Shown: positions 1-12,398, counted from the stretch's first letter. The stretch: 64,000 nucleotides of DNA from Sediminibacillus terrae (GCF_009602435.1 NZ_VZDQ01000011.1:1-64000); one strand, 5' to 3'. Made by a program: numbers and translations. Notes: generated by a model from the letters alone, not told the origin.

Positions 1-90
1 TCCTTCTTTGGTGAGATGAAGTGGTCGGGAAACCAACTTTATCCTACCATGAAGTGAGGTTTTTTTATTACCACGCTGTAAGCTCTCCGG

Positions 91-113
91 AACCCCTGGC
101 ATTGCCAGGGGTT
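91..113 (+). terminator. Intrinsic terminator of a gene left of the window
   Basis: An 11-bp inverted repeat (AACCCCTGGCA / TGCCAGGGGTT) is followed by TTTC on the plus strand. It would end a plus-strand transcript that enters from outside the window. Confidence 0.6.
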
Positions 114-130
114 TTCTAATTCATTAACAA

Positions 131-159
131 AAACCGAACGAGTCGAATTCGTTCGGTTT
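131..159 (-). terminator. Intrinsic terminator of the Mn catalase gene
   Basis: Inverted repeat AAACCGAACGA / TCGTTCGGTTT; read on the minus strand it is followed by TTGTT. It lies downstream of the catalase stop. The same stem core recurs at 21486-21512 and 35641-35673. Confidence 0.6.
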
Positions 160-190
160 GATTGTCCTGCAAATTGACTTAGCAAAATGC

Positions 191-227
191 AAATGGTTGC
201 AACCTTCAATAAAGAGTGCAACCATTT
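191..227. repeat. 11-bp perfect inverted repeat downstream of the catalase
   Basis: AAATGGTTGCA and its exact complement TGCAACCATTT are separated by 15 bases. It may be an extra terminator or mRNA-stabilising hairpin for the minus-strand catalase transcript; there is no T-run directly after it. Confidence 0.4.
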
Positions 228-316
228 CCAGTCATATCCGTGGTAAGCGCAGTATCCTGCCGGAGCAGTCGTAAATGCAATTCATTCCAATCTACCGAAT
301 CCATAAAGACTATCGA

Positions 317-1177
317 TCACATCATGTTGGGATCCGGATAGTCATCTGAATTGCGCATGGCGAACAATGGCGTATTGAAAATATATGGAGGGGCAGGTGG
401 CAGTTTTGGTTTCTTACCGAAAGGAATCGGGTGTTCTACGTAATTGAACATACCGCATCCATCCATGCTAGGACCATGAGCCCACCGGCCTTCAGCACTG
501 GCGTTCCCGTTAGAAAAATTAAACAAGGTATAAGCCACTTCCTGCTTTTCAAGGTTTCGAGGGAACGTACTAGGCACCACGATATTTTCTTTGGACTCCA
601 GTTCTCTAATCGCAGCAAGCCATTGATTTTGATGCATGGTATCTCTGGCGATCAGCCAGGACAACATATCTTTCACACCCCGGTCATCCGTCATTTCATA
701 TAAACGGCAAACCTGAAGTCTTCCTTGGGATTCAGCGTTCAAATTTGCACGAAAATCCGCTAACAGATTGCCGCTGGCAATGATATAATCAGCTGTCCAG
801 CGATTACCCACGCTGTCTGCAGGCATTGCCCCAAGCCCCGATACGATTGCATGTTGCGGGTTTGTTCCTCCGAGAATTGCGGCGACAACCGGGTTTTGAA
901 CAGCTTCATCCAGTTCCACATCGGGAGCTCCATCAAGAAGCCTGGCTATCATTGTGGCCAGCATTTCAATATGGGCTAGTTCCTCTGTTCCGGTGTCCAT
1001 TAATAAATCCCGGTATTTTCCATCTCCCCTGGTGTTCCAGCCTTGAAATAAATACTGCATGGCCACGGAAATCTCCCCGAACTGTCCGCCTAAAACTTCT
1101 TGCAGTTTTTTGGCATACACGGGGTCCGGACAGTCAGGCTTTGAACGATATTGAAGCTCATTTACGTGATAGAACAA
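317..1177 (-). CDS. Manganese (non-haem) catalase
   Basis: Dismutates hydrogen peroxide with a di-manganese centre; it is probably cytoplasmic or spore-associated, as for the Bacillus YjqC/CotJC-type family. The ferritin-like metal ligands are visible (numbering from the upstream GTG): Glu38 in GGQFGEIS, Glu69 and His72 in TEELAHIEM, Glu152 in LNAESQG and His185 in RDTMHQNQW. The length of about 286 residues is normal. Start choice: the open frame begins at GTG 1186, but AAGGA sits directly against that codon. TTG at 1175-1177 gives the family-typical N-terminus (M)FYHVNELQ with AAGGA about 10 bases upstream. A very strong AAAGGAGGGGG lies about 30 bases upstream of the GTG with no usual start after it. 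Monocistronic. Confidence 0.93.
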   Translation of the reverse strand: MFYHVNELQYRSKPDCPDPVYAKKLQEVLGGQFGEISVAMQYLFQGWNTRGDGKYRDLLMDTGTEELAHIEMLATMIARLLDGAPDVELDEAVQNPVVAAILGGTNPQHAIVSGLGAMPADSVGNRWTADYIIASGNLLADFRANLNAESQGRLQVCRLYEMTDDRGVKDMLSWLIARDTMHQNQWLAAIRELESKENIVVPSTFPRNLEKQEVAYTLFNFSNGNASAEGRWAHGPSMDGCGMFNYVEHPIPFGKKPKLPPAPPYIFNTPLFAMRNSDDYPDPNMM

Positions 1178-1455
1178 TTTATCCACTTCCTTAATGGTAA
1201 TTTTTATTGGGTTAATGCCCCCTCCTTTATTAGGTATTCATCTCTAGTTAAAAGGGTGAAGGATACAGGATGAGTTTTTCATTCGCAACCAGAAAAACAT
1301 CCACAGGCGAGGCTTATTCACATGGTTTGTTGCTATTCCATCATAGGATTGGATGGAAAGCGGACAGAACAAAGAGATGCGGATTTCCGGAAGGATAGTG
1401 GACAATGTAAATGCTTGCAAGTTCTTAACCTTAGGTTTGAAAGGTAGGTTTTGGC

Positions 1456-1584
1456 TTGTTTGCATCACCGAAACGGGATTTGATTCATCAGGGAAACGTG
1501 GAATTTCAGGAGCGATATTTTGAAGCTTTAAAGAATGAGCATACTCAGGAGGAAACGGGAAGGAACATCCTCCTGCAATGTTGA
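1456..1584 (+). CDS. Possible small ORF or gene remnant (42 codons)
   Basis: Lies in the 410-bp gap between catalase and the DUF6884-like gene. The frame from TTG 1456 encodes a charged, coding-like peptide ending ...EFQERYFEALKNEHTQEETG... and a terminal Cys, but no good ribosome site precedes it and no homologue is recognised. It could be a degraded gene 3' end. The rest of the gap shows nothing recognisable. Confidence 0.2.
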   Translation: MFASPKRDLIHQGNVEFQERYFEALKNEHTQEETGRNILLQC

Positions 1585-1597
1585 GGCGAACAGATGA

Positions 1598-2065
1598 TCA
1601 GCTTTCTGGATGAATCGGAGTATTGTCAGCCACTGCGGATTTCAAGCGCTGCTGCATATGGCCTATTCCTTTGCATCCTTCCAACGGAAAAAACATCTCA
1701 GGATTTATCCCGGAAAAGGCAGCAGAAATGATAGGCTTGTACTTTCTTCCGGTAAGGACAACAAGACGTCGGTAAACATCCAATCGCTTATATTTCAGCT
1801 GGCTTGCCAGAAAATCCGCTGTGACGATTTGGTCACTTTTCTGATTGAATGTTAAATCATAGTTTTCCGGTACGATATCCGTCGGAAGCAGGAATCCGTG
1901 CTTCGCAGACAATACGACCCAATCCATATTGAAATGCTCGGCGTATGCTTCACACAAACGGTGAAATGTGCCGATGTATGCATTTCTTGCAGTTACAGGA
2001 CCGGCATCTGCCTGTTTATCCCATACCTTTTTCTTTCCGCAGGGTATGATGCATAATTGTTTCAT
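1598..2065 (-). CDS. DUF6884-like protein (YaaA-like fold)
   Basis: A 155-residue cytoplasmic protein starting MKQLCIIPCGKKKVWD. The opening beta-strand with PCGKKK and the central VLSAKHGFLLP segment are typical of DUF6884-like proteins, sometimes linked to DNA modification or stress; the biochemical role is unknown. GGAG lies 10 bases before the ATG. It is transcribed toward the catalase, and its tail shares the downstream gap. It is separated from the cold-shock gene by a strong terminator. The DUF assignment is by motif memory, not a search. Confidence 0.7.
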   Translation of the reverse strand: MKQLCIIPCGKKKVWDKQADAGPVTARNAYIGTFHRLCEAYAEHFNMDWVVLSAKHGFLLPTDIVPENYDLTFNQKSDQIVTADFLASQLKYKRLDVYRRLVVLTGRKYKPIISAAFSGINPEMFFPLEGCKGIGHMQQRLKSAVADNTPIHPES

Positions 2066-2102
2066 TTTCTTACTTCTCCTTCGTCAGTGAGTTGCAAACA
2101 TC

Positions 2103-2138
2103 AAAAAAAGGCAAACCGAAAAGGTTTGCCTTTTTTAT
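2103..2138 (-). terminator. Terminator between cold-shock gene and DUF6884-like gene
   Basis: GGCAAACC / GGTTTGCC stem with A-run on one side and TTTTTT on the other, so it can work in both directions. It directly follows the csp stop codon on the minus strand. Confidence 0.8.
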
Positions 2139-2149
2139 CATCAGCTAAT

Positions 2150-2350
2150 TTACGCTTTTACAACGTTAGCTGCTTGTGGTCCACGGTTTCCTTCTTCAAC
2201 ATCAAAAGTCACTTCTTGACCTTCTTCAAGTGTTTTGAAACCTTCTTCTTGAATAGCAGAGAAATGAACGAATACATCGTCTTGTCCTTCTACTTCGATA
2301 AAACCGAAACCTTTGTCTGCGTTAAACCATTTTACTTTTCCTTGTGCCAT
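2150..2350 (-). CDS. Cold-shock protein, CspB/CspC family
   Basis: A 66-residue OB-fold RNA chaperone. The RNP1-like KGFGFIEV and RNP2-like VFVHFSAI motifs are intact, and the length matches Bacillus CspB/C/D. The start is the ATG at 2350 (MAQGKVKWF), preceded by AGGAGGAAATGTTTC; an 11-codon upstream extension is not supported. An untranslated leader of about 120 bases upstream fits the csp family, where the leader controls mRNA stability and cold-inducible translation. Which csp paralogue it is cannot be decided from the window. Confidence 0.95.
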   Translation of the reverse strand: MAQGKVKWFNADKGFGFIEVEGQDDVFVHFSAIQEEGFKTLEEGQEVTFDVEEGNRGPQAANVVKA

Positions 2351-2468
2351 GAAACATTTCCTCCTTGTGTGGTTCTTCCACACACATGTATTACTATTCT
2401 TGCTCTTACCTCAACAAAGATTGTTGGTGTTTCAATTACTTGAAGCGGTCACGAACAAAATAGCTAAT

Positions 2469-2474
2469 ATTATA
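2469..2474 (-). promoter_or_regulatory. Probable -10 element of the cold-shock gene
   Basis: TATAAT read on the minus strand, about 120 bases upstream of the csp start; no convincing -35 at standard spacing. It implies a long csp 5' untranslated region. The rest of 2351-2670 holds no gene. Confidence 0.45.
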
Positions 2475-2670
2475 ATAACAAATCCGTTAGACATTTCCAA
2501 GTCTTTTAACTATCTTTGGTAAATTTTTTTGGCGCTTCCATTGTGCAAATGTCTAGGACTACTCTCTTTCTATATTGCAATACAGAGAACTTGTCAGGAA
2601 GACAGAAGCAAACCGGGCAAAAATATTTTCAAAAAAGTTATCTTTGTCAGATTTATTGACAAACAAGCGT

Positions 2671-2684
2671 TGTAAGCGCTTACT
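2671..2684 (+). promoter_or_regulatory. cre-like CcpA box upstream of the ilv-leu operon
   Basis: TGTAAGCGCTTACT is close to the catabolite-responsive element and nearly palindromic. It lies about 47 bases upstream of the -35, the kind of position used for CcpA activation of ilv-leu in B. subtilis. The activation role is inferred. Confidence 0.6.
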
Positions 2685-2717
2685 AGTTTTCTGATTTATC
2701 TAAACTATCAGAAAACT
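2685..2717 (+). promoter_or_regulatory. Inverted repeat containing a CodY-like box
   Basis: An 11-bp perfect inverted repeat (AGTTTTCTGAT / ATCAGAAAACT, 11-base spacer). Its right half read on the minus strand, 2717-2703, is AGTTTTCTGATAGTT, which matches 12 of 15 positions of the CodY consensus AATTTTCWGAAAATT. It sits just upstream of the -35, fitting CodY control of branched-chain amino acid synthesis. Confidence 0.55.
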
Positions 2718-2730
2718 TTCGTTTTACCTG

Positions 2731-2759
2731 TTGACCTCCCCTTTAAATGGTTGTATTAT
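2731..2759 (+). promoter_or_regulatory. Promoter of the ilvE-ilv-leu operon
   Basis: TTGACC (2731-2736), a 17-base spacer, then TATTAT (2754-2759): a near-consensus SigA promoter. The leader to ilvE is about 160 bases and shows no clear T-box of its own. Confidence 0.75.
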
Positions 2760-2927
2760 TGTCGTCAATCCTAACAATTTCGAATGAAAATAAAGTAATC
2801 AAAAACTTTTGGTGACGGGGCTGAACCAATTTTTTTCAAATTAAAAAGGACATCGGTCCACCCCCTTTCCGGCACAGCGAAATAGGATAACTTAATTTAA
2901 CATTTTGACAGAAAGGAGTGGTTGAGC

Positions 2928-3836
2928 ATGAGTAGTCAATGGATATTTCTGAGTGGTGAATTCGTCAAGAAAGAAGAAGCAGTCGTCTCAGTATATGACC
3001 ATGGTTTTCTATATGGAGACGGGGTATTTGAAGGAATCCGGGCTTATGCCGGGAATGTCTTCAAACTTGATGAACATCTGCAAAGGCTTTTTGAATCTGC
3101 CCGTTCCATCTTGTTGGAAGTGCCCTACACCAAGGAGGAGCTGACACAGATTATTGTCGATACAATCCGTAAAAATCAGCTGGAAGATGCATATATCCGT
3201 GTAGTTGTTTCCCGGGGTTCCGGCAATCTGGGATTAGATCCATTAAACTGCTCTGAACCGCGGCTGGTAGTAATCGCGGAAGCTCTCGCTCTATTTCCAA
3301 AAGAACTCTATGAGCGCGGTCTTCGAATGGGCTCAGTAGCCAGCCGTAGAAACCGGCCGGATGTGCTCAGTCCCCAAATAAAATCGCTCAATTATTTAAA
3401 TAACATCCTTGTAAAGCTGGAAGCGAACCAGGCAGGCGTCGATGAAGCATTGATGCTTAATGATCAAGGCTATGTGACAGAAGGTTCCGCCGATAACGTC
3501 TTTGTCGTCAAAGACGATATCATCATCACCCCGCCTGTCTATCTTGGAGCCTTGGAAGGAATTACTCGCAATGCCATCATTGATTTGGCTAAGGAAAACG
3601 GATATACAGTGAAAGAAACGCCTTTCACCAGACATGATGTCTATGTAGCGGATGAAGTATTTTTGACTGGCACAGCTGTTGAAGTCATTGCTGTCGTTGA
3701 AGTAGATGGCAGAAAAATAAATGATGGCAGACCGGGCAGAATCACCAATCAGTTATTGAAGGAATTCTGGAAAGTCGTCACCAATGACGGTGTCAAGTGT
3801 TACCCTGATCTAAACAATAATGCAGTTGTCAGTTAA
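2928..3836 (+). CDS. ilvE: Branched-chain amino acid aminotransferase
   Basis: A PLP class IV aminotransferase of 302 residues making the last step to valine, leucine and isoleucine from 2-oxo acids and glutamate. Seen: N-terminal FLSGEFVKKEEAVVSVYDHGFLYGDGVFEGIRAY type sequence (in part YDHGFLYGDGVFEGIR), the catalytic Lys region in SPQIKSLNYLNN and the cofactor-binding EGSADNVF and GITRNAI segments. The ATG at 2928 is preferred over TTG 2922 because AAAGGAG is 9 bases upstream. It is the first gene of the operon and lies before the T-box, so it would escape T-box attenuation while sharing the CodY/CcpA-type promoter. Confidence 0.93.
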   Translation: MSSQWIFLSGEFVKKEEAVVSVYDHGFLYGDGVFEGIRAYAGNVFKLDEHLQRLFESARSILLEVPYTKEELTQIIVDTIRKNQLEDAYIRVVVSRGSGNLGLDPLNCSEPRLVVIAEALALFPKELYERGLRMGSVASRRNRPDVLSPQIKSLNYLNNILVKLEANQAGVDEALMLNDQGYVTEGSADNVFVVKDDIIITPPVYLGALEGITRNAIIDLAKENGYTVKETPFTRHDVYVADEVFLTGTAVEVIAVVEVDGRKINDGRPGRITNQLLKEFWKVVTNDGVKCYPDLNNNAVVS

Positions 3837-3869
3837 ATCACACTGAGAATAACTAAAAATAAATCATGA

Positions 3870-4175
3870 AATCAATGACGGGAACAAAGGAATAAGAACC
3901 TGTATTCACAGAGAGCCGGGGTTGCTGGAAGCCCGGAAATACACCTTATTCTGACATCGTCCCTGAGTGTCGAGCTGAACCATATAGTAGGCTTGATCAG
4001 GCAGCATATCCAAATCTGCCTGTTACCAATGAAGCAATGAAAACATTTCTTGCTTCCAGAGGCGGTCTTCGTGAGAAGGCTGTAAAAACAGGGTGGTACC
4101 GTGAAAAGACTTTTTCTCCCCTGATATTCTGCACATACGCAGTTTATCTGAGGAAGAAAAAGTCTTTTTTATTTA
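3870..4175 (+). promoter_or_regulatory. T-box riboswitch, probable isoleucine specifier (AUC)
   Basis: A tRNA-sensing leader upstream of ilvB. Stem I pairs GAATAAG with CTTATTC and TGTATT with AATACA around the GCCGGGGTTGCTGGAAGCCC hairpin. The specifier-loop candidate on the 3' side reads ATC (3956-3958), an isoleucine codon. The conserved T-box AGGGTGGTACCGTG is at 4090-4103. It is followed by a 14-bp perfect terminator stem (4104-4117 with 4155-4168) and a T-run. Uncharged tRNA would favour the antiterminator. The specifier reading is manual and less certain than the T-box call. Confidence 0.93.
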
Positions 4176-4259
4176 GGAAATCAAAGTGCCACACAGGTAA
4201 GCAGTACACCAACAATTATAAATTTCCTAAAATTCAAACTATATTGGAGGGATTTTCAG

Positions 4260-5981
4260 GTGAAAGTACAGACAAAACCGGGGACAGCACCCCGTATCGA
4301 AACAAAAACTGGAGCGGATTTGCTTGTTGAATCACTGATCAAGGAAAAGGTGGATATCTTGTTTGGTTATCCGGGAGGTGCTGTGCTCCCTATCTATGAT
4401 GCCATTTACAAAGCAAGAGAATCATTCACCCATATTCTCACCAGGCATGAACAAGGTGCCATCCATGCTGCCGAAGGATATGCCCGTGTATCGGGAAAAC
4501 CAGGAGTTGTCATCGCCACTTCTGGACCAGGGGCTACCAATCTCGTTACCGGCATTGCCGATGCCATGATTGATTCCTTACCGCTTGTCATATTCACAGG
4601 CCAAGTTGCCCGAGGGGTAATCGGAACAGACGCCTTTCAAGAAGCAGACGTCATGGGCATCACGACGCCCATCACCAAACATAACTATCAAGTTCAACAT
4701 GTCAGCGACCTTCCGAGGATTGTAAAGGAAGCATTCCATATAGCGAGTACCGGAAGACCCGGCCCAGTGGTAGTCGATATTCCAAAAGATATTTCAGCCA
4801 ATCCATGCAAAGATGAATACGAAGACGATTTTCACTTGCCGGGCTACCAACCGAACATCAAGCCGAACCCCTTGCAGTTAAAGAAACTGGCCAATGTGCT
4901 GGAAACCGCCGAAAAACCCGTTATTTTGGCTGGCGCAGGCGTCATGTTCGGCAGCGCATCGGAAGAGTTGCGGACATTTGCCGAAAAACATTCCCTCCCT
5001 GTCGCCACAACCTTACTTGGTCTTGGAAGTTTTCCGGGCGGCCACCCGCTTGCTTTGGGAATGGCAGGAATGCATGGCACGTTCACCGCAAACAGAGCGC
5101 TTTATGAGTGTGATTTGTTGATTAACATCGGCGCCCGCTTCGATGATCGTTTGACTGGAAACTTGCAACATTTTGCGCCATCGGCAACAGTTGCACACAT
5201 CGATATCGACCCTGCAGAAATAGGAAAAAATGTAACAACACATATACCAGTCGTTTCTGATTCGAAAGCTGCATTGCAGGCTCTGTCCTTTCATGCTGAA
5301 AGTAGCGCAGAACATGATGAGTGGCTTCAACACCTTTCTGGCTATCAACAAGAGAATCCTCTGTGGTATAAAAATCCTGTAAAAGAAATGGTACCGCAAT
5401 GGGTAATCGAAGCCGTCCACAAGATTACCAATGGCAATGCCATTGTGACGACAGATGTCGGACAGCATCAAATGTGGGCAGCACAATATTACGCTTTTGA
5501 AGAACCGGACAGATGGGTGACTTCTGGCGGATTGGGAACCATGGGGTTCGGGTTTCCCGCCGCAATCGGCGCCCAGCTGGCCAAACCGGAGGAAACAGTC
5601 ATCGCCTTTGTAGGAGATGGCGGATTTCAAATGACTCTCCAAGAACTTTCCGTTCTGCAAGAACGACGATTGCCTGTAAAAGTGATCATTGTAAACAATG
5701 GCGCTCTCGGGATGGTAAGACAGTGGCAGGAAACCTTCTATGAGGAGCGTTATTCGGAATCACTGCTCCAAATACAACCGGATTTTGTGAAACTTGCCGA
5801 CAGTTACGGCATTCGAGGTTATCGCGTCGATAACCAGGAAGACTTCCTTGATTTACTACCGGAAGTATTTTCATACAACGGTCCTGTTGTCCTGGATTGC
5901 CGTGTACTCCAGCAAGAGAACGTCTATCCGATGATAGCGCCGGGCAAAGGACTTCATCAAATGATCGGGGTGAAACCATGA
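4260..5981 (+). CDS. ilvB: Acetolactate synthase large (catalytic) subunit
   Basis: A 573-residue ThDP- and FAD-dependent enzyme condensing pyruvate with pyruvate or 2-oxobutyrate, the first common step to Val, Leu and Ile. Visible: ThDP catalytic Glu64 in [24 protein letters not shown], the central FAD domain, and the ThDP motif beginning [12 protein letters not shown] near residue 452 with the NN further on. GTG start with GGAGGG 9 bases upstream; this start gives normal length. Its stop overlaps the ilvN start in ATGA, so the subunits are translationally coupled. Confidence 0.96.
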   Translation: MKVQTKPGTAPRIETKTGADLLVESLIKEKVDILFGYPGGAVLPIYDAIYKARESFTHILTRHEQGAIHAAEGYARVSGKPGVVIATSGPGATNLVTGIADAMIDSLPLVIFTGQVARGVIGTDAFQEADVMGITTPITKHNYQVQHVSDLPRIVKEAFHIASTGRPGPVVVDIPKDISANPCKDEYEDDFHLPGYQPNIKPNPLQLKKLANVLETAEKPVILAGAGVMFGSASEELRTFAEKHSLPVATTLLGLGSFPGGHPLALGMAGMHGTFTANRALYECDLLINIGARFDDRLTGNLQHFAPSATVAHIDIDPAEIGKNVTTHIPVVSDSKAALQALSFHAESSAEHDEWLQHLSGYQQENPLWYKNPVKEMVPQWVIEAVHKITNGNAIVTTDVGQHQMWAAQYYAFEEPDRWVTSGGLGTMGFGFPAAIGAQLAKPEETVIAFVGDGGFQMTLQELSVLQERRLPVKVIIVNNGALGMVRQWQETFYEERYSESLLQIQPDFVKLADSYGIRGYRVDNQEDFLDLLPEVFSYNGPVVLDCRVLQQENVYPMIAPGKGLHQMIGVKP

Positions 5982-6502
5982 GACGAATCATAACAGCAAC
6001 CGTACAAAACCGAAGCGGTGTGCTTAACCGGATAACCGGTTTATTGCAAAAGCGCCAGTTTAATATAGAAAGTATTTCCGTTGGCAGAACGGAAACAGAC
6101 AGTATTTCAAAAATGACCTTGGTAGTAGAAGTGGAAGATAATCAAAAGCTGGAGCAGCTCACGAAACAACTGAACAAACAAATCGACGTATTGAAAGTCA
6201 CTGATATAACCGACAAAGCAATCGTGGCACGAGAGCTGGCCTTGATAAAAGTTGTCTCCGCCGGCCAGCTCCGTAACGAACTTCAAGGGATTATCGAACC
6301 TTTCCGCGCCACGATCATCGATGTTTCCAAAGACAGTTTGTCCATTCAGGTTACCGGAAAGCCAGAGAAGATCGAAGCGCTAATTGAACTGCTCCGCCCT
6401 TATGGAATCAAAGAATTGGCGCGGACAGGGATGACTGCTTTTTTACGGGGACACCAACCGCAAACGACGGAACTCCCCTCCTATTCTTTACTAAATAGAT
6501 AA
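5978..6502 (+). CDS. ilvN: Acetolactate synthase small (regulatory) subunit
   Basis: A 174-residue partner of IlvB. The N-terminal ACT domain ([20 protein letters not shown], residues 1-75) binds valine for feedback inhibition, and the C-terminal ALS_ss domain follows. It starts at the ATG overlapping the ilvB stop by four bases. Also called ilvH in Bacillus. Confidence 0.95.
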   Translation: MRRIITATVQNRSGVLNRITGLLQKRQFNIESISVGRTETDSISKMTLVVEVEDNQKLEQLTKQLNKQIDVLKVTDITDKAIVARELALIKVVSAGQLRNELQGIIEPFRATIIDVSKDSLSIQVTGKPEKIEALIELLRPYGIKELARTGMTAFLRGHQPQTTELPSYSLLNR

Positions 6503-9125
<2,623 letters not shown>

Positions 9126-9180
9126 GTAACCGTATTGGAGAGATACTACTTTGAAGACACTTTTGACAGGAGGATCCAAA

Positions 9181-10287
9181 ATGAAAAAACATATTGTCCT
9201 TCTTCCTGGTGACGGGATTGGAAAAGAGGTCATCCAATCCGCCAAAGATGTACTGGAGGCCGTCGCAGGAGAATTTGATCATAGCTTTACATTTGAGATA
9301 CAGGACATTGGCGGGTGTGCAATAGATTTGCACGGCACCCCCCTTCCGGATTCCACGGTGACCGCCTGTGCACAGGCAGATGCCGTATTGCTAGGAGCGG
9401 TCGGCGGACCAAAATGGGATCGCCTTCCCTCCCACCTCCGCCCGGAGAAGGGACTGCTGGGTATCCGAAAAGCACTCAATCTGTTCGCGAATCTCCGTCC
9501 GGTAAAAGCTTTTCCCAATCTGCTGCATGCATCCCCGCTAAAGGAATCAGTAGTCAACGGCAGTGACCTGTTGATCGTGAGAGAACTTATCGGTGGTTTA
9601 TACTTTGGTACACCTAGCGGACGCAGTGCTGACGGACAATCGGTTGTGGACACACTCGCCTATACTAAAAAAGAAATCGAACAAATTGTCGATAAAGCTT
9701 TTCAAAGCGCTCAGCTCCGGAAAGGACATCTCACTTCTGTCGATAAAGCAAACGTTTTGGAATCAAGCAAGCTTTGGAGAGAAATAGTCGAGGAAAAACA
9801 AGCACAATATCCAGATGTAATGGTCGAGCACATGCTTGTCGATGCGGCTGCGATGAAACTTGTCACAAATCCGGGATCTTTCGACGTGATTGTAACGGAA
9901 AACATGTTTGGCGATATTCTAAGCGATGAAGCATCCGTCTTAACCGGTTCGCTTGGAATGCTCCCTTCGGCCAGTTTGAATCAAGCCGGTGTCGGTCTTT
10001 ATGAACCAGTCCATGGTTCAGCCCCGGATATTGCCGGTAAAGGTGTGGCCAACCCTTTAGCCATGATTTTGTCGACTGCCCTGATGTTGAGGCATTCCTT
10101 CCAAATGGAAAAGGAAGCCCATTTAGTTGAAACAGCGGTCCAGGCCATCCTCGACGATGGCTATCACACTGCCGATTTAGAAGTTGTTAACGGCCACAAG
10201 GTCGGTACGGCGGAAATGACGAAAATGATTGTGGAATTGATAAAGTCACAAAGTGCTACCGTCAGTATCCTGAATTGTTATGTATAA
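9181..10287 (+). CDS. leuB: 3-isopropylmalate dehydrogenase
   Basis: A 368-residue NAD-dependent beta-decarboxylating dehydrogenase producing 2-oxoisocaproate. It begins MKKHIVLLPGDGIGKEV; the substrate and metal residues lie in the VTENMFGDILSDEAS region, followed by the NAD-binding GLYEPVHGSAPDIAGKG. The ATG at 9181 has GGAGG at 7 bases; the 10-codon upstream extension is not needed. Typical length. Confidence 0.96.
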   Translation: MKKHIVLLPGDGIGKEVIQSAKDVLEAVAGEFDHSFTFEIQDIGGCAIDLHGTPLPDSTVTACAQADAVLLGAVGGPKWDRLPSHLRPEKGLLGIRKALNLFANLRPVKAFPNLLHASPLKESVVNGSDLLIVRELIGGLYFGTPSGRSADGQSVVDTLAYTKKEIEQIVDKAFQSAQLRKGHLTSVDKANVLESSKLWREIVEEKQAQYPDVMVEHMLVDAAAMKLVTNPGSFDVIVTENMFGDILSDEASVLTGSLGMLPSASLNQAGVGLYEPVHGSAPDIAGKGVANPLAMILSTALMLRHSFQMEKEAHLVETAVQAILDDGYHTADLEVVNGHKVGTAEMTKMIVELIKSQSATVSILNCYV

Positions 10288-10324
10288 CCAAACTATAAAA
10301 TCTTGATTGCAGGGAGTTGGGAAA

Positions 10325-11749
10325 ATGAGCAAACCAAAAACGATTATTGAAAAGATTTGGGAGCGGCATGTCGTCCATCAAGAGCAGGATAAACCGGATT
10401 TACTGTATATTGACTTGCACTTGGTTCATGAGGTCACCTCTCCCCAGGCTTTCGAAGGGCTCAGAATGAAAAACCGGAACGTCCGCAGACCGGAGCTTAC
10501 CTATGCAACAATGGACCATAATGTTCCTACAAAACATCGCAATATCATCAAAGATGCTATTTCAAAGAAACAGATGCAAACACTGAAAGATAATTGCAAG
10601 GAATTCGGTATTTCACTTGCAGATATCGACCATCCCGACCAGGGGATCGTTCATGTAATCGGACCTGAACTGGGTTTGACTCAACCGGGCAAGACAATTG
10701 TTTGCGGCGATAGCCATACCTCTACACATGGTGCATTCGGTGCATTGGCATTCGGGATCGGTACCAGTGAAGTCGAGCACGTCCTCGCAACACAAACACT
10801 ATGGCAGGTCCCACCAAAAAGCCTGAATGTCCAAGTGAACGGCAAACTGGGAAAAGGCGTAACTTCCAAAGACTTGATATTGGCCATCATCGCCAAGTTC
10901 GGTGTCCGTTTCGGCACAGGATATGTCATAGAATATACTGGCGAAGCGATTCGCGAACTGACTATGGAAGAGCGGATGACAGTATGCAACATGTCTATCG
11001 AAGCAGGTGCACGGGCGGGATTGATCAGTCCAGATGATAATACGGTCGAATATTTGCGCGGACGACGACACGTGCCACAAGACCAGGAAGCATACGAAGC
11101 AATCTCCAAGGAATGGAAAGCGCTGGCAACCGATCCTGGCGCTGTTTACGACGCAACGGTTGTCATCGATGCAGAGGAAATCGAACCACAGGTTTCCTGG
11201 GGGACGAATCCAGGGATGTGCATACCTGTAAGTGCCTCTGTCCCTGATCCAATACACGCTGAGACAACCAGCAAGAAAGAAGAAATCGAACGAGCGCTGG
11301 AGTATATGGACCTTGAGCCAGGACAACGGATGGATACTGTACCCATTGAGCACGTATTTATCGGCTCCTGTACAAACTCCAGGTTAAGCGACTTGCGAAG
11401 AGCAGCGAATGTGATCAGAGGCAAGAAGGTACACAAAAAAGTGCAAGCCATTGTCGTCCCCGGATCATTCAGTGTCAAAGCTGCTGCCGAAGCGGAAGGC
11501 TTGGATGTCATTTTTACCCAGGCGGGCTTCGAATGGCGTGATGCAGGCTGCAGCATGTGTCTCGCAATGAATGATGATATTGTACCGCCAGGAGAACGCT
11601 GCGCGTCCACTTCCAATCGAAACTTTGAAGGCCGTCAAGGCAACGGGGCACGGACACACCTTGTCAGCCCTGAAATGGCTGCGGCAGCTGCTATTGAAGG
11701 TCACTTTGTCGACGTCAGAAAATTTACCGAAGCCACAATGCAATCATAA
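10325..11749 (+). CDS. leuC: 3-isopropylmalate dehydratase large subunit
   Basis: A 474-residue aconitase-family [4Fe-4S] subunit, isomerising 2- to 3-isopropylmalate with LeuD. Cluster ligands lie in GSCTNSR and in GCSMCLAMN, and DHNVPT and [13 protein letters not shown] are intact. The ATG at 10325 follows AGGGAGTTGGGAAA; upstream in-frame codons are not needed. It lies 11 bases before leuD. Confidence 0.96.
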   Translation: MSKPKTIIEKIWERHVVHQEQDKPDLLYIDLHLVHEVTSPQAFEGLRMKNRNVRRPELTYATMDHNVPTKHRNIIKDAISKKQMQTLKDNCKEFGISLADIDHPDQGIVHVIGPELGLTQPGKTIVCGDSHTSTHGAFGALAFGIGTSEVEHVLATQTLWQVPPKSLNVQVNGKLGKGVTSKDLILAIIAKFGVRFGTGYVIEYTGEAIRELTMEERMTVCNMSIEAGARAGLISPDDNTVEYLRGRRHVPQDQEAYEAISKEWKALATDPGAVYDATVVIDAEEIEPQVSWGTNPGMCIPVSASVPDPIHAETTSKKEEIERALEYMDLEPGQRMDTVPIEHVFIGSCTNSRLSDLRRAANVIRGKKVHKKVQAIVVPGSFSVKAAAEAEGLDVIFTQAGFEWRDAGCSMCLAMNDDIVPPGERCASTSNRNFEGRQGNGARTHLVSPEMAAAAAIEGHFVDVRKFTEATMQS

Positions 11750-11760
11750 GAGGTGAAAAA

Positions 11761-12342
11761 ATGGAACCGATAAAAAAGCATGAAGGACTGGTTTACCCGT
11801 TGAATAGAGCCAACGTCGATACGGATCAAATCATTCCGAAACAATTTCTCAAAAGAATAGAACGACAAGGATTTGGCGAATTTTTATTTTATAACTGGCG
11901 TTTCACAGATGATGGAAAAGAAAAGCCGGAATTCTCCCTTAATGACCAAAAGTATGTCGGTGCTTCCATACTGGTGGCAGGTGAAAATTTCGGCTGCGGC
12001 TCCTCGCGAGAACATGCACCTTGGGCGTTACAGGATTATGGATTTAAAGTGATAATCGCTCCTAGTTTCGCCGATATTTTTTATAATAATTGTACGAAAA
12101 ACGGAATCCTCCCCATCCGGTTGAACGAAAGTAATACAGAAGAGCTGATAGAAAAATCAGAAAACCGGCAATACCGCATAACAGTAGATTTGCAGGAACA
12201 GCAAATAACCGACAGCCAAGGTTTTTCAGCCGATTTTGACCTGCCGGCCTATCAAAAAGAAATGCTGCTCAATGGATGGGATGAAATCGCCGTTACTCTC
12301 AACTACGAACAAGATATCGCCGACTATGAATCTTCGCACTGA
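11761..12342 (+). CDS. leuD: 3-isopropylmalate dehydratase small subunit
   Basis: A 193-residue swivel-domain partner of LeuC, with NVDTDQIIPKQFLKR and the substrate-binding FGCGSSREHAPWAL motif. AGAGGTG lies just before the ATG. Last gene of the ilv-leu operon. ilvD and ilvA are not in the window. Confidence 0.95.
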   Translation: MEPIKKHEGLVYPLNRANVDTDQIIPKQFLKRIERQGFGEFLFYNWRFTDDGKEKPEFSLNDQKYVGASILVAGENFGCGSSREHAPWALQDYGFKVIIAPSFADIFYNNCTKNGILPIRLNESNTEELIEKSENRQYRITVDLQEQQITDSQGFSADFDLPAYQKEMLLNGWDEIAVTLNYEQDIADYESSH

Positions 12343-12359
12343 CAGCCTATAGTAAACGA

Positions 12360-12396
12360 GCGGGGCTGGCGCGCAAATGGACCGGCCTTGCCCCGC
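12360..12396. terminator. GC-rich hairpin between convergent leuD and cydB
   Basis: GCGGGGC (12360-12366) pairs with GCCCCGC (12390-12396). There is no T-run on either side, so intrinsic termination is uncertain; it is the only hairpin in this convergent gap. Confidence 0.4.
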
Positions 12397-12398
12397 CG

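Noticed and set aside
1244-1468. 74-codon minus-strand frame upstream of the catalase
   Set aside because: No ribosome site, odd composition and no recognisable motif; overlaps the weak plus-strand candidate.
4037-4330. 97-codon frame over the T-box
   Set aside because: It lies within the T-box and terminator RNA structure and overlaps the start of ilvB.
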